Assembly: GCA_964411985.1 (NCBI GenBank)
Contig: CAYPNF010000011.1
Span: 128,471 to 192,470, forward strand
DNA length: 64,000 nucleotides
Direction of reading: 5' to 3'
DNA from: CAYPNF01 sp964411985
Lineage (GTDB): Bacteria > Verrucomicrobiota > Verrucomicrobiia > Limisphaerales > J093
A model generated the notes under the pieces. It was not told where the DNA came from, searched no databases, and saw nothing but the letters and a program-made list of their open reading frames with translations. The translations under genes were made by a program, and so were the position numbers. Shown piece by piece: positions 1-9,510 of the stretch (the stretch's first letter is position 1; every line of letters starts with the position of its first letter).

Positions 1-2
1 CC

Positions 3-848
3 AACGTCAGCATCCCGAACCAGGCAACCAATCTCGATTACGCCTTTGAGGGTTGCACGAGTCTGAGTAAAATCCTGATCCCCAATAGTGTTACCAGCAT
101 GCAGGGCGTCTGTAAGGGGTGCACCAGCCTGACAGAAGCCAATATTCCAGCGAGCATCTCAGTGCTCGCTATTGCTTTCCAGGGGTGCACGAGTCTGCGC
201 TCAATCACTATCCCTACCAACATCACGTTCATCGACTACCAGGTGTTCTCCGACTGCAGCAACCTTTCCGAGGTAACGATTCCTGGCAGTGTGACCAATA
301 TCGGCGGCTTCGCTTTTTCCGGCTGCACAAGTCTGACCCGCGTAGAGATCCCCGACAGCGTAAGAACCGTGGACTGGTTTTCATTTGGCGCGTGTCCGAA
401 TCTGACCAATGTGACGGTCGGGAAAGGGGTCGATTTCATCGGGGGAGGGGCATTCTCCGGTTGCAAGAATTTAGCAGGGGTCTACTTTTGGGGCAACCGT
501 CCTAGAATCGATGAAACTATGGTGGAGGTCTTTTACCATGCCACCCCCACGGTCTACTACCTTCCTGGCACGACTGGCTGGGAGAGTACATTCGCCGGTC
601 GGCCTGCGCTGCTCTGGAATCCAACCATCGACGTGGCTTCCCCGAGCTTTGGCGTGGGAGACGGTGGCTTTGGGTTCACCGTTACCGGCACCGCGAACAT
701 CCCCATCGTGATCGAGGCTGCGACCGATCTCACCAACCCGGTCTGGATCCCGGTGCTGACCAACGTGCTCACCGGCGGTTCCCAAGACTTCGCGGACCCA
801 GAGTGGACGAACTCGCCCTCCCGCCTCTACCGCATCCGATCGCCGTAG
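3..848 (+). CDS. BspA-like leucine-rich repeat surface protein (5' end outside window)
   Basis: The open frame runs in from the left edge, so the start and any signal peptide are missing. About 160 residues form tandem repeats of roughly 23 residues with the pattern FxGCTSLxxIxIPxSVTxI, the signature of the BspA/TpLRR (LRR_5) family of extracellular adhesion or binding proteins. The repeats end near base 490. The last 50 residues or so (about 705-845) are a different beta-rich tail containing IEAATDL, a Trp and a final LYRIRSP, also found on other secreted proteins of this window. Secretion is inferred from family and tail. The ligand is unknown. The next gene is on the other strand. Confidence 0.85.
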   Translation, partial: NVSIPNQATNLDYAFEGCTSLSKILIPNSVTSMQGVCKGCTSLTEANIPASISVLAIAFQGCTSLRSITIPTNITFIDYQVFSDCSNLSEVTIPGSVTNIGGFAFSGCTSLTRVEIPDSVRTVDWFSFGACPNLTNVTVGKGVDFIGGGAFSGCKNLAGVYFWGNRPRIDETMVEVFYHATPTVYYLPGTTGWESTFAGRPALLWNPTIDVASPSFGVGDGGFGFTVTGTANIPIVIEAATDLTNPVWIPVLTNVLTGGSQDFADPEWTNSPSRLYRIRSP

Positions 849-1266
849 TTTCTTGGGCAGTCAGTGGAGTAGATCACCCGTCACTCAGGGGCGAAAAAGG
901 CAGGTGGGTGCTGACATGATGAACAGGATTCGCAGGATGGGATTCTATTACATTCAGCATCGTTTGCCTTTCATCCTGTGCATCTGCTCATCCTGTCTCA
1001 GTCCCCTTCCTCACAGCCACCCCCTCAAACCATGAAGCCGATGGAAGAAGGCAGAAGGGGGAGAAATGAAGCCCTCTCTTCCTGCTACTTCGGTTTTCTT
1101 CATGGTGAAGCATCAACAAAACCGGGCTTCTGGATTCCCTTTCCTTGTGTCCAGTGAGGGTCTGACTCTGGCTCGAATTCGGGTGGCTAACGGCGGCTTG
1201 GGTAGGGCGTGGCGGAGTTCGGGCGGTTCCAAGAACGCCAGCAACGTCGCCCTCAACTGCACCCAA
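849..1266. other. Non-coding spacer with a REP-like inverted repeat
   Basis: This 418-base gap between convergent genes has no convincing coding frame; the frames present are short, arginine- and serine-rich and match no family I know. The only structure I see is the imperfect inverted repeat at 913-997, listed separately. Confidence 0.6.
913..997. repeat. Imperfect inverted repeat with 'caggat' arms
   Basis: The left arm (913-939, gacatgatgaacaggattcg followed by caggatg) pairs imperfectly with the right arm (972-997), whose reverse complement begins gacaggatgagcagatgcac. About 32 bases separate the arms. Dispersed elements built on the words 'aacaggat' and 'atcctgt' occur between genes in many bacteria, so this may be one copy of a family. 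Only one copy is visible here. Confidence 0.5.
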
Positions 1267-2466
1267 TCAGGGTTTCAGACGGATTCGGTAAAGATGGACC
1301 GCCCAGTCCGAGAACTCGTCGGCAAAACCGTCCGGTGTCGCGGAGAGGGTACGCTTTTCACCAAGCACCTCCACGTCTCCCGGTCCTTGACCCCCAGCGA
1401 ACAGGAACCGGGCCTGGGTCTTGCCTGGTCTCATGGCGACCGCAAAAAGGTAGTGGTGATCCCCATGGCGCTTCAGCATGGTTGCGATCGGGACCTGTGG
1501 GTTGTCGGAGTTAACCCGAACCAAACCGGCAAGTGTGGTGGAGTTCAGAACGGGGGCGAGTTGCGTAATCTGAGCGTTGATCTCCGTGATTCCGGCAAGC
1601 ATCTCAGGGTCTTCCAGAATCGCGGCTTCGCGGAACCGCGGTTTCCATTCGTGCACGAAGTAGATCAGCCCCATGGAGCCATGGATGATGGACATCCACG
1701 CTTCCGACCGCACCTGCGAAGGGGTGGCCTTGCGATCGGGGTTCCCGATCCGCGTGCACTCCAGGCAGTTCCAGACCAGTTTCTTGCCCTCCGTCCATTG
1801 AACCAGTCGTTCGACTCCCCGCGGGACAAACCAGAGGTTCCCCGCTACCTCCGGTTGGTCGTGAACCACAGGGTAGATGTCGAAAGATACAATATCGCCG
1901 CCCTTCACGTACTCGGGATAGTCCTCCATGTGGTTCCGCCGGACCCCTCTGCCGATGTAGTTATCATAGGCAACCCCTTGGCCAAGGTTGAGGAGCACAG
2001 GACGCGAAGGATCGTTCTTCCGAATCCGTAAGTAGTCCTCGACGATCTTGAGCGGTGCGATGGGCGGGCCGTAGCCAACTCCGATCTTCAAGGCCTGAGC
2101 GTTGTCCGGCTCATCCCCGTGCATCCAGCCCGCGATCACCCGATCCTGGAGATGTTTGAGTCCCGTCTCGTTCTGCTCGCAGATGACACGCATCCCTGCT
2201 TTCTTCAGCAAGGAGAGTTGCTCCTCGGTAGGACCTTTCCAAAGCCCGACGTAAGTGTTAATCCCCGCCTTTTGGAAGCGGCTCGCGTTCCGCGGGTCTT
2301 GGAGCCAGACCGCAATCGGGAAGTAGCCAGGATCCGCGTTGGGGCCATTCGTCCAGCGTGCGTAGGCGTTGGTCGCCGGTTCCTTAGCCTCGCCAGCCAG
2401 GCCGCTTTGGAGCATGCCTGACAAGGCCAGCACTAGGCACGCTTTCGGGAAGGAAATGGGCTTCAT
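1267..2466 (-). CDS. Secreted TIM-barrel glycoside-hydrolase-like protein
   Basis: The product is 399 residues with an N-terminal signal peptide (hydrophobic run LVLALSGMLQSGLAG). The start is well supported: taggag lies a few bases upstream of ATG at 2466. The body alternates strands and helices as in clan-A glycosidases: an early IAVWLQDP segment, GWMHGDEPDN near residue 115 at a typical acid/base position, VSFDIYPV, and LVWNCLEC, where a second Glu could be the nucleophile. These catalytic assignments are inference and no GH family can be named. It probably acts in the periplasm or outside the cell on a polysaccharide. It is divergent from mutL, with 79 bases between the start codons. Confidence 0.65.
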   Translation of the reverse strand: MKPISFPKACLVLALSGMLQSGLAGEAKEPATNAYARWTNGPNADPGYFPIAVWLQDPRNASRFQKAGINTYVGLWKGPTEEQLSLLKKAGMRVICEQNETGLKHLQDRVIAGWMHGDEPDNAQALKIGVGYGPPIAPLKIVEDYLRIRKNDPSRPVLLNLGQGVAYDNYIGRGVRRNHMEDYPEYVKGGDIVSFDIYPVVHDQPEVAGNLWFVPRGVERLVQWTEGKKLVWNCLECTRIGNPDRKATPSQVRSEAWMSIIHGSMGLIYFVHEWKPRFREAAILEDPEMLAGITEINAQITQLAPVLNSTTLAGLVRVNSDNPQVPIATMLKRHGDHHYLFAVAMRPGKTQARFLFAGGQGPGDVEVLGEKRTLSATPDGFADEFSDWAVHLYRIRLKP

Positions 2467-2545
2467 CGTCTCCTAGTATCTGGACCCAAAGGAGAAATGC
2501 GATTTCTTTTTCCACAGACCCTTTGCGCCACTATAATGACCCGCG

Positions 2546-4558
2546 ATGAATCGGATCCGGCTGCTCTCCGAACAGGTCGCCAACCAGATCGCTGCGGGCG
2601 AGGTGGTGGAACGGCCAGCCAGCGTCGTCAAGGAGTTGGTGGAAAATGCGTTGGATGCCCAAGCGGGACGCATTACTGTCGAAATCCAGGCGGGAGGACG
2701 CAGCCTGATCCGGATTACGGACGATGGGATCGGGATGAGCCGGGATGATGCGCTCCTCTGTTTTGAGCGCCATGCCACCAGCAAGATTCAGCGGGCTGAG
2801 GACCTTCAAGCTGTCTTGACCATGGGTTTTCGAGGCGAAGCGCTCCCGAGTGTCGCCAGCGTGAGTCGATTGACGCTGACTACGCGTGAGCGGGAATCTG
2901 ACCAGACCGAAGCCACCCAGATTGTGATCAACGGCGGAAAGTTGCTCGAGGTCAAGGTGGCCAGCAGCCCGCCCGGGACCGCAGTCGAAGTCAGGTCCCT
3001 GTTCTACAATCTCCCCGCACGCAGGAAGTTCCTGCGGAGCGAGGAGACCGAACGAGCGCATATCCACCATTACTTGACCCTGGCGGCACTTTCCCATCCC
3101 CATGTCGGTTTTCACTTCGTCCATGATCAGCGCACGGTGTGGCAATTCCCGCCCGTGCAGGTCGGCAACGACCCGTCCAGCCAATTGGCCGCGCTGAGGG
3201 AACGCTTGCGAACGGTCTATGGCGCGGACCTCAATCTGCTGGCGGTTGATTTTCGTACCGGTCTGCGGGTCGACGACGATCCCGGCCTGGAGGCGTCCGC
3301 TGCTTCCGGTACGGCGACGGCTCCCGATCCTCAACGTCTCCGGCTCTGGGGTTTCATCGGTGCCCCCGGGGTTTCCCGATCCACCCGGGAAGACCAGCAT
3401 CTCTTCGTCAACCGCCGGCCGGTGGAAAACCGTGGGCTGAATTACGCCCTGATCGAGGGGTATCACACCGCACTCATGAAGGGACGCTATCCGGTCTGCT
3501 GTCTCTTTCTTGAATTGGACCCAGCGCTCGTGGACGTCAACATTCATCCCGCCAAGCGGGAAGTGAAGTTCCGGGCGGAGCGCGAAGTGCGAAACCAGGT
3601 CACCCGGGCCGTGCGCGAAAGCTTGCTCGAATACCACCGAAACTCCGGCGCGGTGCCGCGGCCCGTCCCAGCTGCTGAACCTGTCGTCAGTCTACCACCC
3701 ACCCATGTGGACGCAGATCTCCCTGGGTTTCCCTCAGCAGTGCATTCGCATCCATTTGTCCAACAGCCAGAACCACCATCATCGGACCGGGAAGCAGGGA
3801 ATGGTCAACCTCGCGCCCCCGGTACGCTTCTCCCAGAAGTTCCAGCGACGCCGGCTCCTTCGCCTGGCGAGCCTTCCGTTTCGAAGCCAGCTCTCCTCGT
3901 GCCCGAGCATGCCTCGAAACCCAGCGACCTCGGTTCACGAGTGGCTCCGGCGAGTTCCCAACCTGTTCCCCTCCTGAGCGTTCCTCTGCGTATTGTGGGA
4001 GTGGTTGGGAGACTGTACGTGGTGATGGAGTCCGATCGCGGGTTGGTGCTCCTGGACCAGCACGCGGCCCACGAAAGGGTGCTCTTTGAGCAGATGCTCG
4101 AACGTCTGCAACAGGGGAATTGCCCTTCGCAACGATTGCTGCTCCCCCAGACCGTGGAACTCTCCGCCCGCGATGCGCAATTCCTGCGCGAGAACTTGCC
4201 CATCCTCGTGAGGTTGGGGGTCGGCTTGAGCGAGTTTGGCGAACGCACCTTCCTGCTCGACGGCCTGCCTCCGTTCGTTCGTGCTGAAGATTCCCGCCAG
4301 TTTGTGTTGGAACTGGTGGATGCCCTCAAATCGGCCGGAAGTGAAGTCAACGCCCTGCGTCTGGGTGAACACGTGGTAGCCAAGACGGTCTGCCGCCATG
4401 CCGTCAAGGCCAACGATCCCCTTTCGGGCCAGGAATTGGAGGAGTTGTTGGCCTCCTTGCGCCGCTGCGCCATGCCGTACACCTGCCCCCATGGACGTCC
4501 CACCTTGCTGGAAATGAACTACCGCGAATTGGAAAAACGATTTGGAAGGTCGCAGTAG
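2546..4558 (+). CDS. mutL: DNA mismatch repair protein MutL (endonuclease type)
   Basis: MutL couples MutS mismatch recognition to strand incision. The 670-residue product has the GHKL ATPase at the N-terminus (IAAGEVVERP, ENALDA, DDGIGM, TMGFRGEAL), the S5-like transducer domain (VNRRPVENR, VDVNIHPAKREVKF), a proline-rich linker of about 110 residues, and the C-terminal dimerisation domain. The last carries DQHAAHERVLFE from residue 504, a full match to the DQHA-x2-E-x4-E metal-binding motif, plus VCRHAVKAND and CPHGRP. It should therefore have intrinsic nickase activity, as in bacteria lacking MutH. No strong ribosome binding site precedes ATG 2546. No mutS is in the window. It converges on the next gene with a 30-base gap. 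Confidence 0.97.
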   Translation: MNRIRLLSEQVANQIAAGEVVERPASVVKELVENALDAQAGRITVEIQAGGRSLIRITDDGIGMSRDDALLCFERHATSKIQRAEDLQAVLTMGFRGEALPSVASVSRLTLTTRERESDQTEATQIVINGGKLLEVKVASSPPGTAVEVRSLFYNLPARRKFLRSEETERAHIHHYLTLAALSHPHVGFHFVHDQRTVWQFPPVQVGNDPSSQLAALRERLRTVYGADLNLLAVDFRTGLRVDDDPGLEASAASGTATAPDPQRLRLWGFIGAPGVSRSTREDQHLFVNRRPVENRGLNYALIEGYHTALMKGRYPVCCLFLELDPALVDVNIHPAKREVKFRAEREVRNQVTRAVRESLLEYHRNSGAVPRPVPAAEPVVSLPPTHVDADLPGFPSAVHSHPFVQQPEPPSSDREAGNGQPRAPGTLLPEVPATPAPSPGEPSVSKPALLVPEHASKPSDLGSRVAPASSQPVPLLSVPLRIVGVVGRLYVVMESDRGLVLLDQHAAHERVLFEQMLERLQQGNCPSQRLLLPQTVELSARDAQFLRENLPILVRLGVGLSEFGERTFLLDGLPPFVRAEDSRQFVLELVDALKSAGSEVNALRLGEHVVAKTVCRHAVKANDPLSGQELEELLASLRRCAMPYTCPHGRPTLLEMNYRELEKRFGRSQ

Positions 4559-4588
4559 GCATTCAGGGAACCACCGCCCCCCATGGCG

Positions 4589-5008
4589 CTATGCGGTGAC
4601 CATGATCATCCAGTGGACCCCAAAACGGTCCGCTACCATTCCAAATCGCGGGGACCAAAAGGTCTTGGCCAGTGGCATCTGGACCTGCCCACCGTCACTC
4701 AGCGCAGCAAAGGCGCGATCAGCCTCCGCTTCCGTGGGCACGCTGAGGGCCAGCGAGAACCCACCATAGCTCTGGTTTTCCCCGCATCCGTCCGATGCCA
4801 TGAGAAGGGTATCGCCGATGCGAAAACTGGCGTGCATCACTTTTCGTCCCCAGCCCGCGGGCATGGCCCCTGGAGGTGGAGGCTCCGGGCTCTCCTCAAA
4901 GCGCATCAACATCTCAGTTTGGGCCCCGAGAGCGCTCTTATAGAAAGCGATCGCCTCTTCGCACCGGCCGCCGAAAAATAAGTAGGTATTAATAGAGCAC
5001 TTAATCAT
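4589..5008 (-). CDS. PhnB/YjdN-like VOC (glyoxalase-fold) protein
   Basis: A 139-residue protein with the paired beta-alpha-beta-beta-beta modules of the vicinal oxygen chelate fold. It begins INTYLFFGGRCEEAIAFYKS and ends RFGMVADRFGVHWMI, the hallmarks of the PhnB/3-demethylubiquinone methyltransferase-like subfamily. The biochemical function of this subfamily is mostly unknown and no metal-ligand set can be assigned with certainty. It starts at ATG 5008, 19 bases after the stop of the cytochrome gene on the same strand, so the two may be co-transcribed. Confidence 0.85.
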   Translation of the reverse strand: MIKCSINTYLFFGGRCEEAIAFYKSALGAQTEMLMRFEESPEPPPPGAMPAGWGRKVMHASFRIGDTLLMASDGCGENQSYGGFSLALSVPTEAEADRAFAALSDGGQVQMPLAKTFWSPRFGMVADRFGVHWMIMVTA

Positions 5009-5027
5009 TCTACTAACGTGGCATAGA

Positions 5028-6728
5028 TCAGCCGGCGGTTCCAGTGCCGCCTTTTTGGTCCTCTTTCGGGGCCTCTGCTTCCTCCCCGTTGTGGCCCTCT
5101 TTGCCGTCCCACCACGCCCAGTTCATGGGGTAGACCTCCGGGCAGAAGATGACATGGTAAATGTGCCAGACCAGGATCGCCAAGCAGGCCAAGATCGCCT
5201 CGTAATAGTGGACTGTGGTGCACACATCGATGATCCATCTGGGTAAGAACCTCGTTACATCCAGCTTCAGCCAGATAGCCACACCAGTTACTCCCATGAT
5301 CACGGTGCCCCACACCACCGACCAATACTCCATCTTTTCCGCATAGCCAAACCGGGCGGATCGCTTCTTTCGCTTTGCTTTGCCCCTCATCCAAGCGATG
5401 TAGTCGGAGGCCTCCTTGAAATCATGCTTCCGGGGCCAGAAATCCTTGACCAGCTTCCGCCCGTTCGCGCTCAACGCGATGTAGAGGAGGTGGTAGAATC
5501 CCAGGACCAGCAGCACCACTCCCGCTCCACGGTGAAGCCAGCGTCGAACCGCTTCATTGGCTCCCAAGGAGATCGATAGCCAGGAGTCCGGGTATTTCAG
5601 AGCGAAGCCAGTCCACGCTAACAAGAGAAAACTGGACACGAGGACCCAGTGCTGAGCTCGCTGGCAGAGATCCATACGCACTTCGGTACGGTGAGCCGCG
5701 CTCCGCACCTCCAGCGCGTGGCGAAGCCAGGCCATCCCGTTATGGAGGACAAACACGCCGATCGTGGCGAAGATCAGCACGAGGTAGATCCGTCTTGCCC
5801 ATTGGTTGACGAGATCGCCAACGTTGCTGCCCGCTCCGTACTCCGTATGGATCTTCCCGAGAGAAAAGTTCTCATTGGCCCCCGGATGACACTTCCCGCA
5901 GGTTTCGACGAGGTGGTTGGGGTGAATGCTGGATTCAGGATTTGTGGAACGTAGGATGCGATGGACTCCATGGCAACTGGCACAATTGGCAGCCCTAGTC
6001 GAACCGTAGGCAACCGCCAGCCCGTGGTAACTCTCGAAGAAAGTCCTCACACGATCGGTTGGCATGCGGAATTTCGTGTTGATTTTCTCCGAGGCATGGC
6101 ACTTTCCGCAAATGTCGCCCGCCAAGTGAGCTGATGAACCGTTCTTCAAGGTCTCGATCTTGTGCTCGCTGTGGCAATCGATACACGTCGCTGCTTCCCG
6201 CTCCCCCCTGAGGGCACCCTGGCCATGCACGCTCTCCGTGACTGCTTTGGCCTCTTCGGCGTGACATTCACCGCACGTCTTCGCAAGTCGCGAAAAATGC
6301 AGGGGAGAGTCAGGAGAAATATGGGAAACCACCTGATGAGTTCCATGGCAATCCTTGCAACCGGCTGCTTCTGTCTTGCCTGCTTTCATCGCCAAGCCGT
6401 GAGCGCTGGCACCATAGGACTCTGATTGGTTGGTGTGGCATAAGGAGCAGCTTACGGGCTGAACCGGAACGTTGTCGTCCGGATGGCTCCTCTTTATGTC
6501 CGTATGGCAGGCGGCACAGCTGTTGGTCTTATGAACGGACAACTGAAGCAGCTTCGCGTCCACGAAAAGGCTGATCGCTTTTCCGGTCGCGTTTGTTTTT
6601 GTAAGTTCCTTGTCTTCATGGCATTCAAGACAATCTTTGTCAGGGATGAAGTCCGCCCCGCTCACCGGGAAGAGGCAGAGGAAGAAGGCGAGCAGCATGG
6701 ATCCCACGACCAAGGGCTCGCATTTCAT
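5028..6728 (-). CDS. Nonaheme cytochrome c fused to a cytochrome b membrane domain
   Basis: From ATG 6728 the product begins with a clear signal sequence (MKCEPLVVGS, then a hydrophobic stretch ending FPVSGA). An upstream frame could extend to 6758 (ATG) or 6797 (TTG) but adds only charged residues. The N-terminal half has nine CxxCH haem c sites: CLECH, CAACH, CSLCH, CKDCH, CGECH, CIDCH, CGKCH, CASCH and CGKCH. The C-terminal half has about five membrane helices with histidines placed as in cytochrome b561/formate dehydrogenase gamma proteins (HNGMAWLRH, RAQHW, HRGAG, FYHLLYI, WHIYHVIF). This fits a quinol oxidase module passing electrons to periplasmic haems in anaerobic or metal respiration. 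The partner and terminal acceptor cannot be told from the sequence. Confidence 0.88.
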   Translation of the reverse strand: MKCEPLVVGSMLLAFFLCLFPVSGADFIPDKDCLECHEDKELTKTNATGKAISLFVDAKLLQLSVHKTNSCAACHTDIKRSHPDDNVPVQPVSCSLCHTNQSESYGASAHGLAMKAGKTEAAGCKDCHGTHQVVSHISPDSPLHFSRLAKTCGECHAEEAKAVTESVHGQGALRGEREAATCIDCHSEHKIETLKNGSSAHLAGDICGKCHASEKINTKFRMPTDRVRTFFESYHGLAVAYGSTRAANCASCHGVHRILRSTNPESSIHPNHLVETCGKCHPGANENFSLGKIHTEYGAGSNVGDLVNQWARRIYLVLIFATIGVFVLHNGMAWLRHALEVRSAAHRTEVRMDLCQRAQHWVLVSSFLLLAWTGFALKYPDSWLSISLGANEAVRRWLHRGAGVVLLVLGFYHLLYIALSANGRKLVKDFWPRKHDFKEASDYIAWMRGKAKRKKRSARFGYAEKMEYWSVVWGTVIMGVTGVAIWLKLDVTRFLPRWIIDVCTTVHYYEAILACLAILVWHIYHVIFCPEVYPMNWAWWDGKEGHNGEEAEAPKEDQKGGTGTAG

Positions 6729-6865
6729 AAGTAATTCTTTACCCAAAAATTGACGCATCAGGCGTCGACGATTGTCAGCATGGGGTATTAGATTCAAGCA
6801 ATTACGCGATCCTGCTGCAGAATCCCGTTTTATTAACTCGTAAAAGACGTAATCCTAATAGACCA

Positions 6866-7555
6866 TTAGGATCGGTTCTCTTGAGAGAAAACGCTGAGCA
6901 AGACGGTCTCCTTGATCTTCCAAATCAAGGCCATGCTCATGGCCACTGGTAACAGGACCGTGAGCAGCAGTAGCACCAAGCCAGGCCTCGCCATCAAGGA
7001 GAGCACCGGTACCAGCCAGGCCGGCGTCGGACGCCAGTTCAGGGCCAAGAACCAAAGGGCGGCCACCGTCAGGATGAACAGGACGAGAACCCGGTTGAGG
7101 GTGGTGAACATGCGAGCCTCCATGCGCAAGGTCTCGTCGGGCAGCATGGCCGCCAGCCGAAGGAGGGCCAGGTTCAGGTTGAAGAGAAATAGCAAACCCG
7201 AGAGCGCCAACACTCCCACCGCGAGGCGATAATGCGATTCCTCGGGCACCAACCGCCACCAATACAGAAAAGGGGACAGTCCAACATTCGCGAACCCCAG
7301 GAAGAGGGTTCGGTCCAAAGCGTTCCTCCAGACCCGTTCCTGTCGCTGGAATCGGAACATCAGGAAAAGTCCGTATACGGGCAAGGCTGTGGCGATGAGA
7401 GGAGGCAGAATCCCCGTGCCTCCCAACAGGCTGGTTTTCCCCGTTTGAACGCAGACGACCAAGGCGATCGGCAAACCCCAGAAAAGCGCAGAAAGCCCCC
7501 GAACCAGTCGGCTCAGCGAAAGCATCAGGTCGGCCGCTGGAGAACTGGGATTCAC
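6866..7555 (-). CDS. Six-helix inner-membrane protein of unknown function
   Basis: I do not recognise a family for this 229-residue protein. It has about six hydrophobic segments separated by short arginine-rich loops (FRFQRQERVWR, MLPDETLRMEAR), so it is an integral membrane protein. It begins with GTG at 7555 that overlaps the speA stop as GTGA. That supports the start choice and implies translational coupling. A role linked to polyamines, such as agmatine handling, is only a guess from position. Confidence 0.7.
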   Translation of the reverse strand: MNPSSPAADLMLSLSRLVRGLSALFWGLPIALVVCVQTGKTSLLGGTGILPPLIATALPVYGLFLMFRFQRQERVWRNALDRTLFLGFANVGLSPFLYWWRLVPEESHYRLAVGVLALSGLLFLFNLNLALLRLAAMLPDETLRMEARMFTTLNRVLVLFILTVAALWFLALNWRPTPAWLVPVLSLMARPGLVLLLLTVLLPVAMSMALIWKIKETVLLSVFSQENRS

Positions 7556-9510
7556 GTCTTCAGGTAAGTGTACTCCTTCAATCCCTTCTCATACTCATCG
7601 AGCAACCGCATGGCCTCCGACGGCTTGAGCCGGTCTGATTTGATGGCTGCGTCCACCTGGTTCTTCATTAACCGCTTGAGTTCATTGTCATCGTACTGAA
7701 CGGAGGCCAGCGCTTGTACGATGGTGGTACCTTCGATGATCTCTTCCACGTAGTACCCGCAGGGCTCATCGGGCTCCAAGAAGACATGAACCTCGTTAAC
7801 CCGGCCGAAGAGGTTGTGGAGATCCCCCATGATGTCCTGATAGGCTCCCATGAGGAAAAAACCAAGGTAATAGGGGTCAGTCTGGCCGTTCCCGCCGTTT
7901 GGCGCGCTTCCATTGCTGAGCCCGCCATGCAGAGGAAGCGTGTCTTTCACGTCGGTCAGATCGATGAACTTATTGATCTGCCCGTCGGAATCGCAAGTGA
8001 TGTCCACGAGGGTGGCTTCGCGGGTGGGCCGTTCACCGAGTCGGCAAATCGGCATGATCGGGAAGAGTTGGCCCAGCGCCCAGTGGTCGAGAAGGGACTG
8101 AAACACCGAGAAATTGCAGAGGTACTGATCGCTCAGGGTATCCTCCAACTTACGGATTTCTTCCGGCACGTGGGGCTGCCCCCGAAAGCTGCGCACCACT
8201 TCCTCGCCAATTTCCCAGTAAAGGTTCTCGATCTTGGATTTCTCGGGAAGCTCCAAAAGCCCTAGCATGAACATGTTGTGAGCGTCCTCTTTCCTCTCCT
8301 GCGAATCGTGGAACGCTTCCAGCTTGTTCAGTTTCGCGATGTTCTTCCGGATGTCCAAGAGTTCCTTGACCAAAGGATGCTCGTTTTCGCCGTAGGTGAC
8401 GGTTTTGCAGAGTGCCGTCTTGTCAATCGATCCCAAGACATCGACGACGAGAACGCTGTGGTGTGCAACGATGGCCCGACCACTCTCGCTGACGATATCG
8501 GGATGGGGCACCTTCTCGGCGTTACACACGTCGGCGACGTAATACACAATGTCGTTGGTGTACTCTTGAAGATTGTAGTTGGTGGAGCTGTCAAAGGCGG
8601 ACCGGCTTCCGTCGTAGTCCACTCCAAGCCCGCCACCCACATCGAGATACTGGACGGGGAATCCCATTTTGTGGAATTTGGCGTAGAAACGGGCCGCCTC
8701 CTGGACCGCTTTCTTGATGGTGAGAATATCGGGCACCTGGGAGCCGATGTGGAAATGGAGCAGTTTGAAGCAGTGCCCGAGGTTTTCCTGGGCTAGCATA
8801 TCCGTCGCGGCGAGGAGTTCCGTGGTATTCAGGCCAAACTTGGCGTTTTCGCCACCACTCTCCGCCCAACGTCCCGCACTTTTGCTCTGCAGCCGGGCGC
8901 GCATTCCCACCAGTGGTTCAACGCCCATTTGGCGGGAGAGGGCCAGGATTTGTCTCAACTCCTCCAGCTTCTCGACTACCAGGATTACCGTTTTCCCCAG
9001 TTTCAGGCCCATCAGGGCCATCTTGATGAATTCAGAGTCCTTGTATCCATTGCAAATGATCAAGTCACCCGGCTGCCCCTGGAGCGCGAGTCCCGCAAAC
9101 AACTCCGGCTTGCTGCCCACCTCCAGTCCAAAGCCGAACTGCTTGCCGGCCTCGAGAATCTCCTCCACTACCTCCCGCAGTTGGTTCACCTTGATGGGAA
9201 ACACCCCCCGGTAGATGCCTTGGTATCCGTACTCGGCGATCGAATTCCGAAATGCCTGGTTCACCGCTTCGACCCGATGCCGCAAAATATCCTGGAATCG
9301 GATCAGAACCGGGCACATCAAACCACGGGCACGGGCTTCCTCAATGACATCCGTGATATCCACCACCGCGCCCTTGTCGTGCAAGGGACGGCACACAACG
9401 TGGCCTTCGTCATTGACATCAAAGTAGTCCGCTCCCCAACGTTCGATGTTGTATAAGGTTCGCGCCGCTTGGATATTCCAGGGCCCACTCTCGTCGGAAA
9501 GATTACTCAT
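7552..9510 (-). CDS. speA: Biosynthetic arginine decarboxylase
   Basis: SpeA decarboxylates arginine to agmatine, the first step of the agmatine route to putrescine and spermidine; it is PLP-dependent. From ATG 9510 the product is 652 residues, close to the usual 630-660. A longer frame to 9672 adds a basic stretch not expected in the family. Visible features are WNIQAARTLYNI at the N-terminus, PIKVNQ with PLP lysine 107, GLEVGSKPEL, FHIGSQ, LDVGGGLGVDYDGS, ESGRAIVAHHSVLV, FSVFQSLLDHWALGQLFPI and the C-terminal ITCDSDGQI segment. The gene is divergent from folP, with 146 bases between the starts, and is coupled to the membrane protein downstream. Confidence 0.96.
   Translation of the reverse strand: MSNLSDESGPWNIQAARTLYNIERWGADYFDVNDEGHVVCRPLHDKGAVVDITDVIEEARARGLMCPVLIRFQDILRHRVEAVNQAFRNSIAEYGYQGIYRGVFPIKVNQLREVVEEILEAGKQFGFGLEVGSKPELFAGLALQGQPGDLIICNGYKDSEFIKMALMGLKLGKTVILVVEKLEELRQILALSRQMGVEPLVGMRARLQSKSAGRWAESGGENAKFGLNTTELLAATDMLAQENLGHCFKLLHFHIGSQVPDILTIKKAVQEAARFYAKFHKMGFPVQYLDVGGGLGVDYDGSRSAFDSSTNYNLQEYTNDIVYYVADVCNAEKVPHPDIVSESGRAIVAHHSVLVVDVLGSIDKTALCKTVTYGENEHPLVKELLDIRKNIAKLNKLEAFHDSQERKEDAHNMFMLGLLELPEKSKIENLYWEIGEEVVRSFRGQPHVPEEIRKLEDTLSDQYLCNFSVFQSLLDHWALGQLFPIMPICRLGERPTREATLVDITCDSDGQINKFIDLTDVKDTLPLHGGLSNGSAPNGGNGQTDPYYLGFFLMGAYQDIMGDLHNLFGRVNEVHVFLEPDEPCGYYVEEIIEGTTIVQALASVQYDDNELKRLMKNQVDAAIKSDRLKPSEAMRLLDEYEKGLKEYTYLKT

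Noticed and set aside
853..1035. A 60-codon frame after the BspA-like gene
   Set aside because: It covers the inverted repeat and has no ribosome binding site or known similarity.
1066..2031. A 321-codon frame antisense to the glycosidase-like gene
   Set aside because: It lies opposite a gene with signal peptide, ribosome binding site and coherent protein sequence; the antisense product has no recognisable domain.
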